Shown in pieces: positions 62,475 to 64,000 of a stretch of 64,000 bases of DNA. Numbering within the stretch: position 1 is the stretch's first letter; every line of letters begins with the position of its first letter. The notes beneath the pieces are model-generated. The model searched no databases. It saw only the letters and a list, made by a program, of their open reading frames with translations, and was not told where the DNA came from. Both the position numbers and the translations under genes were made by a program. This DNA is from Lachnospiraceae bacterium UBA7784 (GTDB lineage: Bacteria > Bacillota > Clostridia > Lachnospirales > Lachnospiraceae), in contig DLDA01000017.1 of assembly GCA_002480925.1 (NCBI GenBank), positions 5,584-69,583 of the forward strand, written 5' to 3'.

Positions 62475-63959
62475 ATGAAAGAGGAAAAAAATCATTCCAG
62501 GGGACTATGGGCACAGATGAGCTATGGAATGGCGGAATTTTTTAATGGCGGAGCCTTTGTGATAATCGGTTCCTTTTTCTCCGCTTTCCTGATAAAGGCA
62601 ATGGGGATGCCGCCGGCCCTGGCCGGTACCGTACCACTTGTTGGACATTTCTGGGATGCAATCACAGATCCCGTGATGGGGAATATAACCGACCGGACCA
62701 GCAGGGAAATGGGACCGAAGAGGTTTTATATGCTTATAGGCACGATTGCCACAGCCTTATCCTTCATGGCCATCTGGATCCCGTTTGCTTCATCGGCGGC
62801 AGCCATGACGGTCTTTTATATAGTCATGTACTGCCTCTTTTCCACAGGCTCAACTATCCTTATGGTACCCTACAATGGGCTGCTTGCAGATATGGTGGAT
62901 GATTATGCGGTAAGGTCTAAGTTTTCAAATATGAGGATGATCTGGTCTACGCTCGGGTCTATGGTATGCGGAGTAGTCCCGACCTTTCTTATAGGAGATC
63001 CGACAGACGCCAGTCTCTATTTCAGATGCTGCGTGGTCTTCGGAATCTGTTTCCTTGTGACAGGTCTTGTCACAGTAGCGGGCACCTGGGAGAAGCAGCA
63101 TCCTCCGGTCAGGTCAAGGCTTATAGACAGTTTCGATCATGCAGGAAGCGTCTTTAAGAGCAGAAGCTTCCGTCTCTTTATCGGTATCTATCTGAGCGGA
63201 CAGTGCGCAACGGATTTTGTGACAGGTATGGCAGTGTATTATGTAGATGATGTGCTGAATGGATATGGTAATCATTACTTTACCTATCTGATGGCTGCTA
63301 TTATAGTTTCTCAGCTGGTTGGCATGATTATCTGGGGACCTGTGATGGCAAGGACATCAAAGCGTGCCACTATACTGATAGGAGCTCCCATAAGGATAGC
63401 CTCAACTCTCCTTCTTATACCATTCTCCTATCAGGGAGTAAGCATAATTTTTGTCCTTCTTTTAGCCTGTGGGATAGGAATAGGAAATGCAGCGACTCTT
63501 ACAAGCATATTTGCTATAATGGCTGATATGCCAGATGTGGATGAGCTTCTAACAGGAGTCAGGAGACCCGGAGTAGTATCCGGTATGTCGACCTTTGCCA
63601 GAAAGATTTCATCAGGACTTTCATCCTGGCTTACAGGAGTCCTTCTGGCGGCAGTAGGCTACAGTTCAAAGGTGGCGAAGGCCGGAGGAAGACAAAGTCT
63701 GTATACCCAGCATGGTATAGCTCTGATATTTATCCTGATGCCGGTAATCCTGTGTATACTGCTTTTTATCTTTGCGATGAAATTTCCTATGACAGAAAAG
63801 GAGTACAATGTGATAAAGCGTGATATAGCAAGGAGAAGAGGAGAGGATATTCCTGCTGCGACTGAGGAAGAAAGAAGGATCTGCGAGAGGGTATGTGGAA
63901 TTTCATATAACAGACTCTTTGATCCTGCAAATGAATGGATAGGAAGACATAATAAGTAG
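62475..63959 (+). CDS. GPH-family (glycoside-pentoside-hexuronide) sugar:cation symporter
   Basis: A 494-residue transporter with about twelve membrane segments. The MelB-type signature appears in the second helix loop (FWDAITDPVMGNITDRT) and VPYNGLLADMVDDY. The C-terminal cytoplasmic tail after residue ~450 is hydrophilic with Arg/Glu-rich sequence. The substrate is unknown, since no sugar hydrolase gene is in view. AACGGAGG precedes the ATG. Confidence 0.9.
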   Translation: MKEEKNHSRGLWAQMSYGMAEFFNGGAFVIIGSFFSAFLIKAMGMPPALAGTVPLVGHFWDAITDPVMGNITDRTSREMGPKRFYMLIGTIATALSFMAIWIPFASSAAAMTVFYIVMYCLFSTGSTILMVPYNGLLADMVDDYAVRSKFSNMRMIWSTLGSMVCGVVPTFLIGDPTDASLYFRCCVVFGICFLVTGLVTVAGTWEKQHPPVRSRLIDSFDHAGSVFKSRSFRLFIGIYLSGQCATDFVTGMAVYYVDDVLNGYGNHYFTYLMAAIIVSQLVGMIIWGPVMARTSKRATILIGAPIRIASTLLLIPFSYQGVSIIFVLLLACGIGIGNAATLTSIFAIMADMPDVDELLTGVRRPGVVSGMSTFARKISSGLSSWLTGVLLAAVGYSSKVAKAGGRQSLYTQHGIALIFILMPVILCILLFIFAMKFPMTEKEYNVIKRDIARRRGEDIPAATEEERRICERVCGISYNRLFDPANEWIGRHNK

Positions 63960-64000
63960 TTTTCGGATAAAAAAACCGGCAGCGGCGGTCTGCGATCTCT

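Overview
The window looks like chromosomal DNA of a strictly anaerobic clostridial Firmicute, most likely a member of the Lachnospiraceae (inference). The evidence is the oxygen-sensitive enzymes (class III ribonucleotide reductase NrdD/NrdG, ThiH, NadA), Firmicute-type families (RelQ-like alarmone synthetase, OhrR/MarR, YerC/TrpR-like, YjfB-like, PcrA, DUF4317, DUF5684), TTGACA-N17-TATAAT promoters and strong AGGAGG ribosome binding sites. No phage, insertion sequence or CRISPR array was recognised. Most genes lie on the + strand throughout, so the window probably sits inside a single replichore.

Layout. 1-217: remnant of a toxin-antitoxin pair, abutting a six-gene minus-strand tRNA operon (transcribed Pro-Gly-Arg-His-Gln-Lys, 261-816). 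1000-9454: a helix-turn-helix regulator, enolase, thiamine-thiazole genes (thiS-thiG-thiH and a ThiE/TenI protein), a small membrane protein, and nrdD-nrdG. 9476-13197: a phosphatase, a polysaccharide deacetylase and a REC-GGDEF-EAL signalling protein. 13234-16392 (-): nadA-nadB-nadC. 16564-27795: a compact, apparently co-transcribed run holding a three-gene ABC transporter, a CgeB-like glycosyltransferase, a four-enzyme fusion (precorrin-2 dehydrogenase, HemC, SUMT, HemD), hemB, hemA, a DUF4422 glycosyltransferase and hemL. Together these make siroheme/precorrin-2 from glutamyl-tRNA. 27792-29515 (-): truA and a zinc phospholipase-like gene.

29624-34852: a pseudouridine synthase, then a 480-bp intergenic region with about ten DnaA-box-like sites next to a promoter, then a small acidic protein, tRNA-Leu, luxS, the SAH nucleosidase, a MarR regulator and recJ. 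34867-39415: hydrolase, methyltransferase, Hsp33 and NAD synthetase, which completes NAD synthesis started by nadABC. 39420-46760: PAP2 protein, L,D-transpeptidase, hisC, small membrane proteins, pfkA, a SpoU methyltransferase, a small alarmone synthetase and a gamma carbonic anhydrase. 47041-51268: tRNA-Gly, a YjfB-like protein, thyA, a dihydrofolate reductase and ilvB/ilvN. 51269-51536: an intergenic stretch built of two families of short repeats. 51537-64000: PI-PLC-like protein, DUF4317, asnS, asnA, a YerC-like regulator, pcrA, an acidic-tailed membrane protein, an RlmCD-type methyltransferase, a lysophospholipase and a glycerophosphodiesterase (-), and a GPH-family sugar symporter.

The most interesting parts are the DnaA-box cluster away from dnaA and the promoter beside it, the four-enzyme tetrapyrrole fusion with two glycosyltransferase genes in the same gene run, and the regulatory architecture of the nadA and nrdD leaders. 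All gene functions are assigned from sequence motifs recognised by eye; no database search was run.
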